Shown here piece by piece: positions 23,083 through 33,145 of a DNA stretch of 64,000 nt; position 1 is the stretch's first letter, and each line of letters starts with the position of its first letter. Source of the DNA: Larus michahellis (taxonomy: Eukaryota; Chordata; Aves; Charadriiformes; Laridae); assembly GCF_964199755.1 (NCBI RefSeq), contig NC_133906.1:2232001-2296000 (forward strand). Reading direction: 5' to 3'. A model generated the notes under the pieces. That model had not been told where the DNA came from. It did no database searches and saw only the letters and a list, made by a program, of their open reading frames with translations. The position numbers were made by a program, and so were the translations under genes.

Positions 23083-23092
23083 CTAAAAATAG
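23083..23092. promoter_or_regulatory. MEF2 consensus site with adjacent ETS-like word
   Basis: CTAAAAATAG fits the MEF2 consensus exactly. About 50 bp to the right is a CATCCGGGAAATG segment resembling an ETS/STAT core. The surrounding 23035-23150 is unique sequence with an AT-rich core in a GC-rich setting. ARAP3 is expressed in endothelium and leukocytes, where MEF2 and ETS factors act, so a role is plausible but unproven. Confidence 0.3.
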
Positions 23093-24458
23093 CCCTGCAG
23101 CAGAGCCGCAGCCCGGCTGCTGCAGAGAAACATCCGGGAAATGAGAAGAGCTGAGGCTGTTTCCCGCAGCACCGAGGCTGTGCAGGGTAGTCTTCACCCT
23201 AGCATCCTGCGGGCTCGGGGTGCCAGTGGGTTCTGTCCCATCAGGGCAGCACCCTGGAGTGTTTCTGCCCCTTTTTCTGGCCACGGTACCCTGCCCAGCT
23301 CTACCATGTTATTGCAAATTGTTATTGGGGCAATTTGGGGCTGGGATGTGTATTTCATGGGTAAAATCTTCCCTCCTGTGGGTGTCCTCCGGCTGCTGAC
23401 ATGGTGGGAGTAGCACAGGGCAGAGAGGACTGCACCCCTTGCTATAAGCCCACTGCGAGGCACATCTCCTGCCCTTGGATTTTCTGCATTTTCCCTGCAG
23501 AGGCGGCTTCTCGCCCCTGCTCTGCTTGTGCAGCCAGCCCAGCTGCAAACCGTGGGAGCTGGCTGCCCTGATGGCCAGGACCTCCTCTCCCCTCCTTAGA
23601 ACTCTCTGCAGTGAGACACGTGTGCGTGATGTTCCCCTGGAGCAGCACAGGGGACATACAAGACCTAACGGGGTGGCTAAAGGGGGACAGTGAACATCTG
23701 CACCCGGGATGCTGGGGTTGGCATCTGGACAAACTAGGGAGAAGAGGAGCAGGGTGTGAGGGAAGAAAGCACAGGGCAGCAGCACTCACAGCTTGGGTTG
23801 GCACTGCAAGGGATCAGGGTGACCAGGGAGCATGAGGCTGGGAGGATCAGGGGGGCCCTGAAAGCCACAGTGTCAAGTGGGTCTGGGCAGGCTGCAAGCC
23901 CTGTGTGCTGCCAGGGGGTTGTCTCCCACCACTGTCAAGGCAGAGCTCTGTCTGTGAGACCGGCTGCCACGTCCTGGCCATGTCCCCTGGTCTTTATCTT
24001 GCTAGGACAGGTCTGGAGCTGAGCAGCCCAGCACCATCAGCGGAGACGGCCCCGTTTGCATTGGCCTTGCACAGATCAAGCTAAAACCCATCTGGGGCAG
24101 AAGCCCAGCAGGCAGCATTGGAGCGTGGGGGCGAATACTTGGACGGAAAATCCAGCATTTGTCAGCGTATTCCCCCAGCGGTGTCTGTCTAGACTAACTT
24201 CCCGTTGTCCGGTGGAAGCTGCCCCGTGCCTACAGATGCTCACCCGCATGCGTGTGGGTGTGTGGACACCAGCATTCACCTCTCCGGCTCCACCGCTGGC
24301 TACCTCGCTCCCTGCTGAGGGTCACCCCTGGGTGCTGGGAAGGCTGCGCTCCTGTCCCACCCAGGACCTAGCGCCTGGACAACCTCAGGGTAGGCTCAGT
24401 GCCAGTTTCCTCGCCATCCCGTGCCAGCCCAAAGCTCTCTCGCACACACACCAACCCG

Positions 24459-24464
24459 TTTATT
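24459..24464 (-). terminator. Polyadenylation signal of the STARD10-like gene
   Basis: The minus strand reads AATAAA here, followed within about 6 nt by a GT-rich downstream element (GGTTGGTGTGTGTGCG). This is about 780 nt past the STARD10-like stop codon, giving a 3' UTR of roughly 800 nt. Confidence 0.75.
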
Positions 24465-24544
24465 GTTGTGCCGGAAACCACAGCAGCGGCAAACACCGAG
24501 AGAGTGGGGACAGAGGCTGCCCAAGACCCCACTGCAAGGACAAG

Positions 24545-24557
24545 CCCCCCCCCCCCC
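24545..24557. repeat. Poly-C run in the STARD10-like 3' UTR
   Basis: An uninterrupted run of about 13 C on the plus strand (G on the mRNA). It is probably variable in length and prone to sequencing error. Confidence 0.8.
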
Positions 24558-25240
24558 ACCAAACACCACCTAGGGAAGGGGTCCCCAGAGCCAGCTGGGC
24601 TAGAGCCAACCTGCAGAGGTGAGCCTGATGACCAGGAGAGGACCTGGGAGGGCTCCCTGAGATGGGGGTGCGGGGTCACACAAAGCCTTGAGGGGGACTT
24701 TGTGGGCTGGAAGGGGGCCAGTGTGATTGTGGGTCTGGAAGACCCAGACCTTGGGCCAGAGAGGATCAGTCCAAGCTCTGCTCTTCCACAAAGCCTGGTC
24801 AGGATGTCCCAGAGACCCCCCACTGCTGGACCTTTACGGGATACCTCTTACAGTGGGAAGCTCTTACAGTGGCAAAGGGATATACTGGTGCCAGGAAAGC
24901 TCCTACCCACCCCATGAAGGGTTGTCCCTCTCTTGCCCTGCCCAGCATCTCTTTGGGGCACCCGCTCCCACTGCTAGCTCTACCTCCTCCATGGGGACAT
25001 CTCCATGGGCCCCCATGGGTGCAAGGGGGACCAGGGTACCTGTCCTCCCTCTTTCTAGCACCCGTGCTGTAGGTTCCCATGGGACAGTACCCTGCTGCCT
25101 GTGTAGGGGGAGTCTATGATGAAGAAGATGGAGAGCAGATGTGATTATTGGGGTGCAGGGGGACATATTCTCACCCAAACCCCCCATATGCCAAGCCCAA
25201 TCATGAGGGGGTTGCCCTGCAAGAGGGCTGCAGCAAGGGC

Positions 25241-28200
25241 TCAGGCCTCATGGTCACTGGTGCTCAGGTGGTCCTCGGTCAGCCCCGTCTCGTCGATGTT
25301 CTCCAGTGAGTCGGCGTGTTGCACTGAGAGCTCGGCGAGGCTGACACTGGGCAGTGTGTTCTGCTCTGGGTACACCCAGGGCTTGTATCCGGGGTCATGT
25401 TTGCGTTTCCATTCCGGGTACTTCAGCCCAGCCTTGTAGATCTTCTTCATTGCCTGTGGGCAGAGTGGGTCCAGCCTGTCACAGTGCCCTAAGTCCCCAG
25501 TGGGGATGAAGCCACCCCATGGGCACAGCTCCCAGCTTCCTCATTGCTTGCTTTTTGGGGGTGCTGGGAGGGGATGGAGGTCTGGCTTGGACCACACAGC
25601 CTCAGCAGCATGCCCGGTGCATGCCCTGCGAGCCCTGGGTCACCCAGCACCCATCCTGCCCCTACCTCGGGGACAGCTCATCCCTCACGCCTGTGCATCC
25701 CACCACCGGCCACGCACCCTGCTTACCTTTGGTGCCACAAACTGGGAGACACGGTTCACCACCCATTTTGGCAGCGACCCTGCAAAAACCCAAAGCCCCA
25801 CCACTCAGTCAATCTGGGCCAGCCCCAGAGGAGGCACCATGAGCCTACTGTGCCCCGTGCTAGACTGATCCCCACCAGGGCTGATGGCACCTGCCCCACA
25901 CTGTGCCCTGGGAGGGGACCTCCTTCTTCCCTGGGTTGTCCCCACTTCCCAGTGCCCTCTGGACCTCTGGGTGATGGAAAGCCATGATGGGTCAGCTCTG
26001 GGAGTACAATGGGACCCATCCCCAAAGAGACATGCTGTACCCTCCCCTCCTGCTGGCACTCACCACGAGGGTCCACCTGGGTGAGATAATAGAGGACACA
26101 GGCACCATCACCATTCGCCTTGATCAGGTATCCTGTCTGCAGGGACACGGCCCTCACAAAATCCTTCCGGGGTGGGTATTTCTGCAGAGAGATGTCATTC
26201 ACCTCAGAACCTGTCCAAGCCATTGACCAGCCCTGCCTGTGCTTGGTGGCCCGTGGGGCCAGCACCCCTGCCAGGGCTGGGGCCGGCTGGGGGCTCACCG
26301 GGTGCTTGACGCTGTAATTGATGATCATGTAGTCATTACCCAGGGGCAGCCAGGAGCGTAGGGTGACGAAATCCCGGTTCTTCAAGGGGCTTGGGCATTT
26401 CCCTGTGGACAGACCTTGTTACACCCCAACCCACTGCCACCATGGCCCCACATCCGTGCATGCAGCTGGGGGGTCAGAGAGGAGGGCCCTGGTGGTCCCC
26501 AGGGGCTGGGGGATGCTCACAAGAGTAGTATCCCACATCAGCATTAACGGTCAGGCGCCCGATGTCGTAGGTCTCGATCATGTTTGAGTCCCATTTCTTG
26601 CGGTAGCGGGTGTCGTGCAGCACATCATAGAGCGTCTCAGCAGGGACATCCTTGCAGGAGATGCGGGTCTGTGGGGAGATGGGCAGTTGGGCAGGGGGGC
26701 AGCACCCACCCTCGGAGCACAGAGCTGTGCCCATCTGGGGACAAGGACTTCAGGCTGTTTCTGTGTGTGGTGGCATGGCCCTGTGCTGCTATAAAGACAC
26801 GTGGACGTGTGCCATGGAGGATACTCTGCATCTGCTTCAGGCCAGGCCAGGCAGAGCCACCAGCCCCACTGTCAGCACGCAGCAGTGCAAAGGCAGGAGG
26901 GCAGCAGGGGCAGAAGGACCCTCTGGCCTCAAATGGAGCCAGCGGGTGGTCCAGGCTCTGATGCTGGGGTACCCCAAACCCAGCCCTGTCCCCTCACCCC
27001 ATGTTCCTGGAGGGCAAGCAAAGGGATGTTCCTGCCCTGGCACAATGCTCTCGGGTGCAGGGTCCAGTCCGGGATGGTTGGTGGGGCCTCGGCTGTAACT
27101 GGAGCCGTGGAGCTGCCCGACCGCGCCAGTGAATGCATTATTGATGAAGCCGGCCGCCCTGCTCCTCTCAATGTTGGGAGGAAGGAGATGTCATACGCTC
27201 CTTGTTAGAGGCCTTGCATCTTTGATGAGGTGTTCAGCAGGGCCGTGTAATTGGAGATGGCCCTCTGAACATGGCAGGTCCCATCAATCTCAGGCAAGCT
27301 TTCCCCGCTGGCCTGGGTGATGTTTTCTGCCTGGTGTGTTGGACTCGTGCCCAGGACAGGCTTGGAGATGTGCTGCACTCCCCGGGCCACCGTGGAGGAG
27401 TATGTGGGAGCACCCAGCCGCCTCCTCCTGCTCCTCCCCCCCAGCCACCCCTGCCAGCTGGGTCTGGAGGTGCTGATGCTGCAGGGTGAAGGATACCTCC
27501 AGATGCAGTTGGAGCTCATGGTCCTCCTGGACTCATGGAAGCTCTAGTCATCACAGTGGGACCGTCACAGCCTTGCAGTCATAAAATCCTCCACTAAAAC
27601 CTGTCCACCACCCCTCTTCAGCCATGAATGAACAGAGGCTGCACAACAGCTTCAGCAGGCACAGCAAGTAGTCAACTGGGACGGGGAAAGTGCAGAGCCC
27701 AAACCCAGACCATCCACCTGAATTCAGGTGGAAAAAATCCCAAGCTCCAGCTGCTCAGGGACTCTCCAGGTTATGCCTGCATTAATGGAAAGACTGGGGC
27801 TCTTCTGACCCCCAAGCCCCAGCCTGTGCAGCTCAGGTCTCCTGCACAGACTGGGTGGGATCCTCCATCCCACATTTATGGAAGGGTCTCTGGGCAGTGC
27901 TAACCCCTTCACTGTACCCAGGTACTCTCCAGAGCAGGAAAAAGCCTCACCAGGGAGGTATTACTTGCAATGAACCTGGCTGGGCCATGGTGCTCAGACC
28001 CCCATGAACCTTCCCGGGATCCCCTCTCTATGGGGCTTGGTGATGGTGGCAAAGGGGGATATAACTGCATCCCCTCTGCTGGGCTGTGTTTGTTTGAACT
28101 TGGCTGGACTTCACGAGGTTCCTGCCAGCCCATCTCTCCAGCCCGTCCCGGTCACGCCGAGCAGCAGCCTTGTCTCCAGCACTGCAAACGCTCTCCACAG

Positions 28201-30169
28201 TGCTGCCTGCTGAGAGGGCACTCGATCCCATCATCCCAGTAACAGGGCGAGACCCAGCAACTGGCCACCATCTGGACTCTGCACTGCTGACCACCATGCC
28301 ATGAGCCTCGTGGTGAGCTGTTTTTCCACCCACCTCATAATCCGCTTCTCCAGTCCAGATCTCACCAATGTGGTGATGAGGAGACAACAGGAAACCCTGT
28401 CAAAGGCTTTACAGAAGTCAAGGTTTGGGGCTTTCACTGTTCTGCCTGTACCCACACAGCCAGTCCTATCAGTCAGGCTGGTCAAGCATGATTTACCCTT
28501 GGTAGGTCCCTGCTGCTGTTACCATTGCCCTTGTCCTTCAGAACAAGGCTTCCAGGAGGATGTTCTCCATCACCTTCCCAAGGATGGAGGTGACACAGCA
28601 GCCCATAGTGGCCTGGAGCATCCTTAACCTTCAGGAAGATGGATGTGATATTTGCCTCTCTCTAGCTATCGGGGACCTCCTGCAGTCACCAGGACTTTTC
28701 AAAGAGGCGTTGGCCAGATCCTTCAGCTCCCCCTGGTGTATCCTGCCCAAACCTGTGGACTTGTGCATGCCCAACTGACTTAAGTGCTCCCTGATCCTAC
28801 CCCAGAAGCTCTTCCCCAGATCATGGTGGCAAGGTGGCATGAATTGCAGCTACACCTCTGCAGAAAGCGTTGCTCCTCCTCCTCACCTTGACCCTGAAGG
28901 GCCTTCATCCATGGCAGCATTGCAATGACTGTGTGCTCCACTCCACAGCTGCACATGCTGGTGTGCAGGCATCCAAGATGGGCTGCCAGTTACTCTGTGT
29001 TCAGGAGAGTGGTGCAAGAGCCTCCTCCAGCATACTGTACCCCAGGCACCTCCTCACCACTTCTCCATGCTTTCCCTGCTCTTCAGGTCGTAGTGACCCT
29101 TCCCTGGCACTCCTAGGTGAAAGGCTGTCTGTCCTGTAGGCAAGATGCTCCGGCCCTACTTGCTTAGGCGGATCCCATCCCTGACCAGCAGTCCTGATGG
29201 TGGCCAGAAAAGTCACAGCCCTGCCTGTGACACCAGCCATGGAACCAAGCATTGAGGATGCTCTCAAGCAGGGCTTACCCTGTAACAGGGCTCCCATCCC
29301 CCTTGGCTCCCATCCCCTTTGCCCCCAGCACCCTGTAAACACTCTTGATGTACTCAGGGTCACCTGGCAGTGTCACTGCTGCCATGTAGATGAGCAACAA
29401 GGGGTAACAACCTGAGGGATGGTTGAACCTCTGTAGCATCCCAGGTCTGGCCCCTGGCAAGTAACAAACCACGCGAGACAGCACATGGGGGGGTGTCTTA
29501 AACTCTCTGGGATGCTCAACCAAGTGCAGGATGGGAGGTGATGTGCCCCAGGATCAGGATGGTGTGACCAGGGGAGAGGCAGCAGGGAGGCGTCCCGCCA
29601 GCCTGTCTCACACCCAGGGGCTCCCGGCAAGGCCGTCTCCATAATGTAATTGATCCCAGGGTCTTCCCGCCTGTGTCTGCACCACGGGCAGCCGCAACGT
29701 GAGCCCACATGTGTGCGTGCATGCATGGCAGGACACCGCAGCGGGCATCCCAGCAGGTCGAGAGGCTAAAGCCACGGGGCAGGCAGCGAGAGCCTGCAGA
29801 GAAGCTTGCCAGCTGGGGAAGCGCCTCTGGGGATCTAACCCTGCCAGCCCCGCCATTTGGGGCAGAAACACCCCCAGGTAGGCTGGACAAGGGTGCTGTG
29901 CACTCCCAGGATGGGCCAGCACACCAGGGACCCTCGGGAGCAGCTGGGCACGCAGTCTGGGGAGGGAAGGGCTGGCGATCCTGCAGCCGCCGGCATCTGC
30001 TTACCTTGATTTTCTGCACGGTGCAGCTTTCCTCCTGGCCCTGACTCCACACGGTCACACCAGCCTTGTTATACCGACAGTGCCAGCCCTCCAGGCTCTC
30101 GCACTGATCCCTGAAGGAGCTGAAGTCGGAGTCATCTGGAATATAAACCATCTCTCCTCCTCTGGACAT
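25241..30169 (-). CDS. STARD10-like START-domain phospholipid transfer protein
   Basis: Six coding exons on the minus strand: 30169-30005, 26668-26521, 26402-26299, 26181-26064, 25779-25727, 25453-25241, with matching phases and stop TGA at 25243-25241. They encode 266 residues, almost entirely one START domain, which in STARD10 shuttles phosphatidylcholine and phosphatidylethanolamine between membranes. Diagnostic words are VPAETLYDVLHD, RYRKKWDSN, LTVNADVGYYSWKCPSPLKN, LRSWLPLGNDY, YPPRKDFVRAVSLQTGYLI, VDPRGSLPKWVVN and LSVQHADSLENIDE, all close to human STARD10. The N-terminal part and the C-terminal tail differ more than expected for an orthologue; the tail ends TSDHEA and lacks the acidic extension that carries the CK2 site of STARD10. 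The gene sits upstream of ARAP3 in the same orientation. I infer a STARD10 paralogue (ohnolog). True STARD10 moved to this locus is the alternative. Confidence 0.92.
26669..30004 (-). other. First intron of the STARD10-like gene, with retrotransposon remnants
   Basis: This 3.3 kb intron holds a CR1 reverse-transcriptase fragment (28230-28860). The flanking sequence at 27130-28230 and 28870-29640 may be old interspersed repeat but could not be assigned. It carries no extra exon that fits the phase-0 junction. Other introns of this gene are under 300 bp and unremarkable. Confidence 0.65.
28230..28860 (-). pseudogene. Degenerate CR1 ORF2 reverse-transcriptase fragment
   Basis: Translation of the minus strand gives, in two shifted frames, IREHLSQLGMHKSTG and ELKDLANASLKSPGD (28840-28631), then DFCKAFDRVSCCLLI and RWVEKQLTTR (28485-28231). 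These match the CR1 RT order of the fingers region followed by the FSKAFD palm motif. Frameshifts and stops separate them, so it is a dead LINE remnant inside the intron. Confidence 0.85.
30149..30169 (-). other. Competing start codons of the STARD10-like gene
   Basis: The annotated ATG at 30169-30167 has C at -3 and T at +4, a weak Kozak context. The in-frame ATG seven codons in (30151-30149) has G at -3 and G at +4, a better context, and gives MVYIPDD, close to the human VQVPDD word. The frame also stays open upstream to an ATG at 30349. Initiation may therefore be at 30151, or leaky. Confidence 0.5.
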
Positions 30170-30900
30170 GGGGCTGAGCTGCCAGACCCAGGATGCGGGC
30201 ACCGGCTGCAGGCAGGCTCCTTCTGCCTCACCTCCTGGGAAACCTGGCTCTGCCCTTGAGCTCTGCCTTGCTGGGTGCCTCCTGCAGCTCACATCATCCT
30301 CCGAGCCCTGAGCCCGTGCCCCCGGAGCGGACACCAGCCGCCCAGGCACACCGGGATGGGAAGAGACCTCCAGCCACCCCGGCCACGCTGCGCCGCACAG
30401 AGCAGCAGGGAGAAAGGCTCTTTCCCTGCAGTTGCTATCGCAGCTGCTGGGAGCTCAGATGTCTTCTCTGGCTGGCTAACCAGGATCACATTTCTCTCTG
30501 GCTGGCTGGTAGCTCCTCTATTATTCAGCAGGTAGCAGCATGCAGGTGGCTCGGTTTTCAGGGTAGAGCTGCCCCAGGCTCCCTGAGCCCCCCGGCCCTG
30601 CCGGCCCCGCTCTCCCCTCGCTGGCACACTAACAATCTCTGTGCCTGACTTTGCAGCACCAGCTCACTGGCGGGATCAGCTGATCACCTGCCAGCAGCCC
30701 GGCGGAAGAGATGGGCTTCAGCATCGGCAGGATGCGGGCCAGCGCGGGTCCTGACACGCCTGGGATGGGGCCGTGGTCCAGTGCACAGGACCTTGGCTGT
30801 CAAGGTGTCCTGGGTCTGCAGGGTGGGCTCCTGGCGTGGGAAAGGGAAAGAATTTGCAGGTGGGGAGGTTGGCCCTCACTGGGCTCACGGGATCCTGGTG
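30170..30900 (-). promoter_or_regulatory. Likely 5' UTR and promoter region of the STARD10-like gene
   Basis: The sequence directly upstream of the first coding exon is GC-rich with scattered CpG near 30300-30400 and an internal duplication of the word CTGGCTGGCTAACC / CTGGCTGGCTGGTAG (30465-30515). No TATA box is obvious at a fixed distance. The transcription start cannot be placed from sequence alone. Confidence 0.35.
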
Positions 30901-30914
30901 ATGCTGGTGGGAAG

Positions 30915-31350
30915 GGACCCCTGGGGGTCTCTAGCCCACTCTCCCACTTGGAACAGAAATGCCACCAGATGGGTAATGTCATCCATGGCTTTACCCAGCT
31001 GTGTCTTGAAGGACGAACTTGCTGTACCTCCCTGATGGCACGTCCCACAGCTGCACCACCTCCCCAGGAAAAAAATAATAATTCCTACTGTCCAACCTGA
31101 AGCTGCAATTAAAGTCCTTTGTTACATCTCATGCCCTACCAAGAGAGCGTGGCTCTGTTCCCTTTGCATCTGCCCTCCAGGTAGCTGCATGATGCTGATA
31201 GATCCCAATCCACCCCTCTTGTATTCTCAGGCCCCAGCCCTGCCAGCAGCAACTCCTGGTCCCTCTCCACCTTCTCCACCTCTCCCTGAACTGGGGGGCC
31301 AGTCCAGGCACAGCATCCAGCTGGGGGTTTTCTGGTCCTGTGCAACCCAT
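30915..31350 (-). mobile_element. Old, diverged CR1 LINE fragment
   Basis: The reverse orientation carries degenerate CR1 landmarks: a GGGAAGGGACCCCTGGGGGTC start, CTGTCCAACCTGAAGCTGCA in the 3' UTR, and a CTCTCCCTGAACTGGGGGGCC region matching the ORF2 end. Divergence is much higher than in the other CR1 copies here. The following 31350-31680 may be its continuation but is not clear. Confidence 0.65.
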
Positions 31351-31849
31351 TCTCTCAGGCTGCTAGCCACACTCCACCTCATGTCGCCCAGGATGCAGCT
31401 TGCCCCAGTTGTTCAGCCTCTTGTCCAGGACCTTGTCTGGGACCTTGTCCCTGGTCCTTTTCACTGGGACCCTGCTTAACCCCTCAGTCCCCAGACTGGG
31501 TGAAACCTGGGGTTATCTTGCCCATCTTGTTGGTGTCCACAAGGTTTCTGTTGACCTGAATTTTGAGTTTCTTGGGGTCCACCTGGACCAAGGCTCTGCT
31601 ATTTGTTGCACACGCACTCCCCTTAGTTTAGCCTCACCTGCAAGACAAGGGTGCAGTTGTCTTCTCATCTGACCTTCTGATGAGGATGGGGAACATGGCC
31701 CCAGTACTGGCCCTGGGGCACCCCATTTGAGACCAGTTGCCAGCTGGGCATCAAGGCACGGGCAAAAACTCACGGAAGGGAGAACAGGGAGAAAGCTGGA
31801 GAGCTGCAGCCACTCATAAAGTCTTGCCTGGGAAGGAAGGCTGCCTGCA

Positions 31850-32036
31850 GTTGCCCACACTGTGCCCAGGGAGGTGGTGGAGTCACCATCCCTGAATGTG
31901 TTCAGGAGTCGTTTAGATGTGGTGTTGGGGGATATGGTGTAGGGGAGAACTTTGTAGAGTGGGGTTGATGGTTGGACTCGATGATCCCAAGGGTCTTTTC
32001 CAACCTGAATGATTCTATGATTCTATAATTCTATGG
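31850..32036 (+). mobile_element. CR1 LINE 3' end fragment
   Basis: The segment has the CR1 3' landmarks TTGATGGTTGGACTCGATGA, CTTTTCCAACCTGAATGATT and a terminal ATTCTATGATTCTATAATTC repeat. It is only about 190 bp long. Confidence 0.92.
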
Positions 32037-32822
32037 TGGGCTGAGCAACTGCTCCTCCATGCAGCATTGCTTGTTGTGGAGCTGTGCTCTGGGTGCCATG
32101 GCCATCTACCAGTCAGGCAGAGCTGCCAAGCGCCACGCTTGGTTAAAGAGCTGCCGCAGTGGGCAGGGAGTGGCAGATCCCAAATTGGGGACAATGCAGA
32201 GGAAAGACCTTGGAGTGGCCTTGGGGCTGCAGAGCAGGGAGCAAGCAAAGCTGGACGGATTTATGGTCTAGGGCTGTCTAACACCATTGCTGCGCATCGG
32301 GCTGCACAGGAGCATGTGTGTGAGCATGTGCACACCTGTGTGTCCACGTGCAAGCGTGTGCAGTCATCCCAGCCCCTGCAAGAGCCGGACATAGCCTGGA
32401 GAGCCCACGCATGAGTGCGTGGGGGAAGGTGGGACCTGAGTCTGGGGGCTTTGTGGCTCCAAAGGATGCCCATGGAGTGAAAGAAGGGAGGACACGGCAG
32501 TCCTGGGGATGGAGGAGCTTGGACCAGCTGTGTGGGAAGGAGCAGACGGCCTGCCCAGCATCTTTGAAGCAGGAACCAGCCCTGCCTGGGCACACTTGTC
32601 TCTGCACCTGAGGGATGGCAGCATTTCTCTGTCAGTGGGTCAGGCTGGAATCTTGAACAGAAAATGCTTTCTTCTTTTCTGAAGGTGGTCCTTGAGGTCA
32701 TTGTTGAAGCTGGACAACAACACAGCCACCCAAAAGCTTGCTGGTCACCATCACATGTCCCCTGCAAGCTACCAGCTGAGATGAGATAGGTTTCCATGAC
32801 CCATTTGCCCCAGGAAGAACGC
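32037..32822. other. Intergenic sequence without assigned features
   Basis: The segment follows the CR1 3' end. It includes a short TGTG/TGCA-rich stretch at 32310-32360. No family or gene could be assigned. Confidence 0.5.
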
Positions 32823-33145
32823 CCATGCATTGCCCTCCACTGGGTTTCTTGAGGGCAGAGCTGAGGCCAAAACTCAAGGCGGGGGTGAGCAGGGAGCCCC
32901 CACACATCCATCCATGCTCCTGTTTGCTGTGCCAGCCCCTGGGATGGTGCCTGGCAGTGGCCCCCCACCCACCCACCTGTGCTTTGCCATCGATGCCATC
33001 TGATTTTGCCAGCCTGGATGCTCTGAACCCCCCGCCCTGCCTTTGCCCGAGGGAGATGGTGCTGCCCCCTGCCCAGCTCCCTGGGAAATGGTGCCAGGGA
33101 TGAGACCCTGCACAGGGGACAAGGAAGGGACACAGCAGGGCTGGA
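32823..33145 (+). repeat. Left arm of a 0.32 kb inverted duplication
   Basis: The arm is nearly the reverse complement of 36749-37069, with scattered single-base differences and few small indels. Shared words include GAGGCCAAAACTCAAGG, CAGCCTGGATGCTCTGAAC and AGATGGTGCTGCCCCCTGCC. It contains no known gene or repeat family and may be an unclassified interspersed repeat present twice. Confidence 0.88.

Larger units (their letters stand above)
16628..24440 (-). other. ARAP3 5' flank or first intron, up to the STARD10-like 3' end
   Basis: About 7.8 kb without a convincing coding exon. The ARAP3 non-coding first exon and promoter should be here but are not identifiable with certainty. Candidate regulatory words are an ETS-type CCGGAAG at 17130-17136, an AP-1 word TGACTCA at 17193-17199, a CRE at 22427-22434 and a MEF2 site at 23083-23092. 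A CATC microsatellite, a CR1 copy and a TCTA microsatellite occupy 21170-21844. The remainder is GC-rich unique sequence. Confidence 0.5.
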
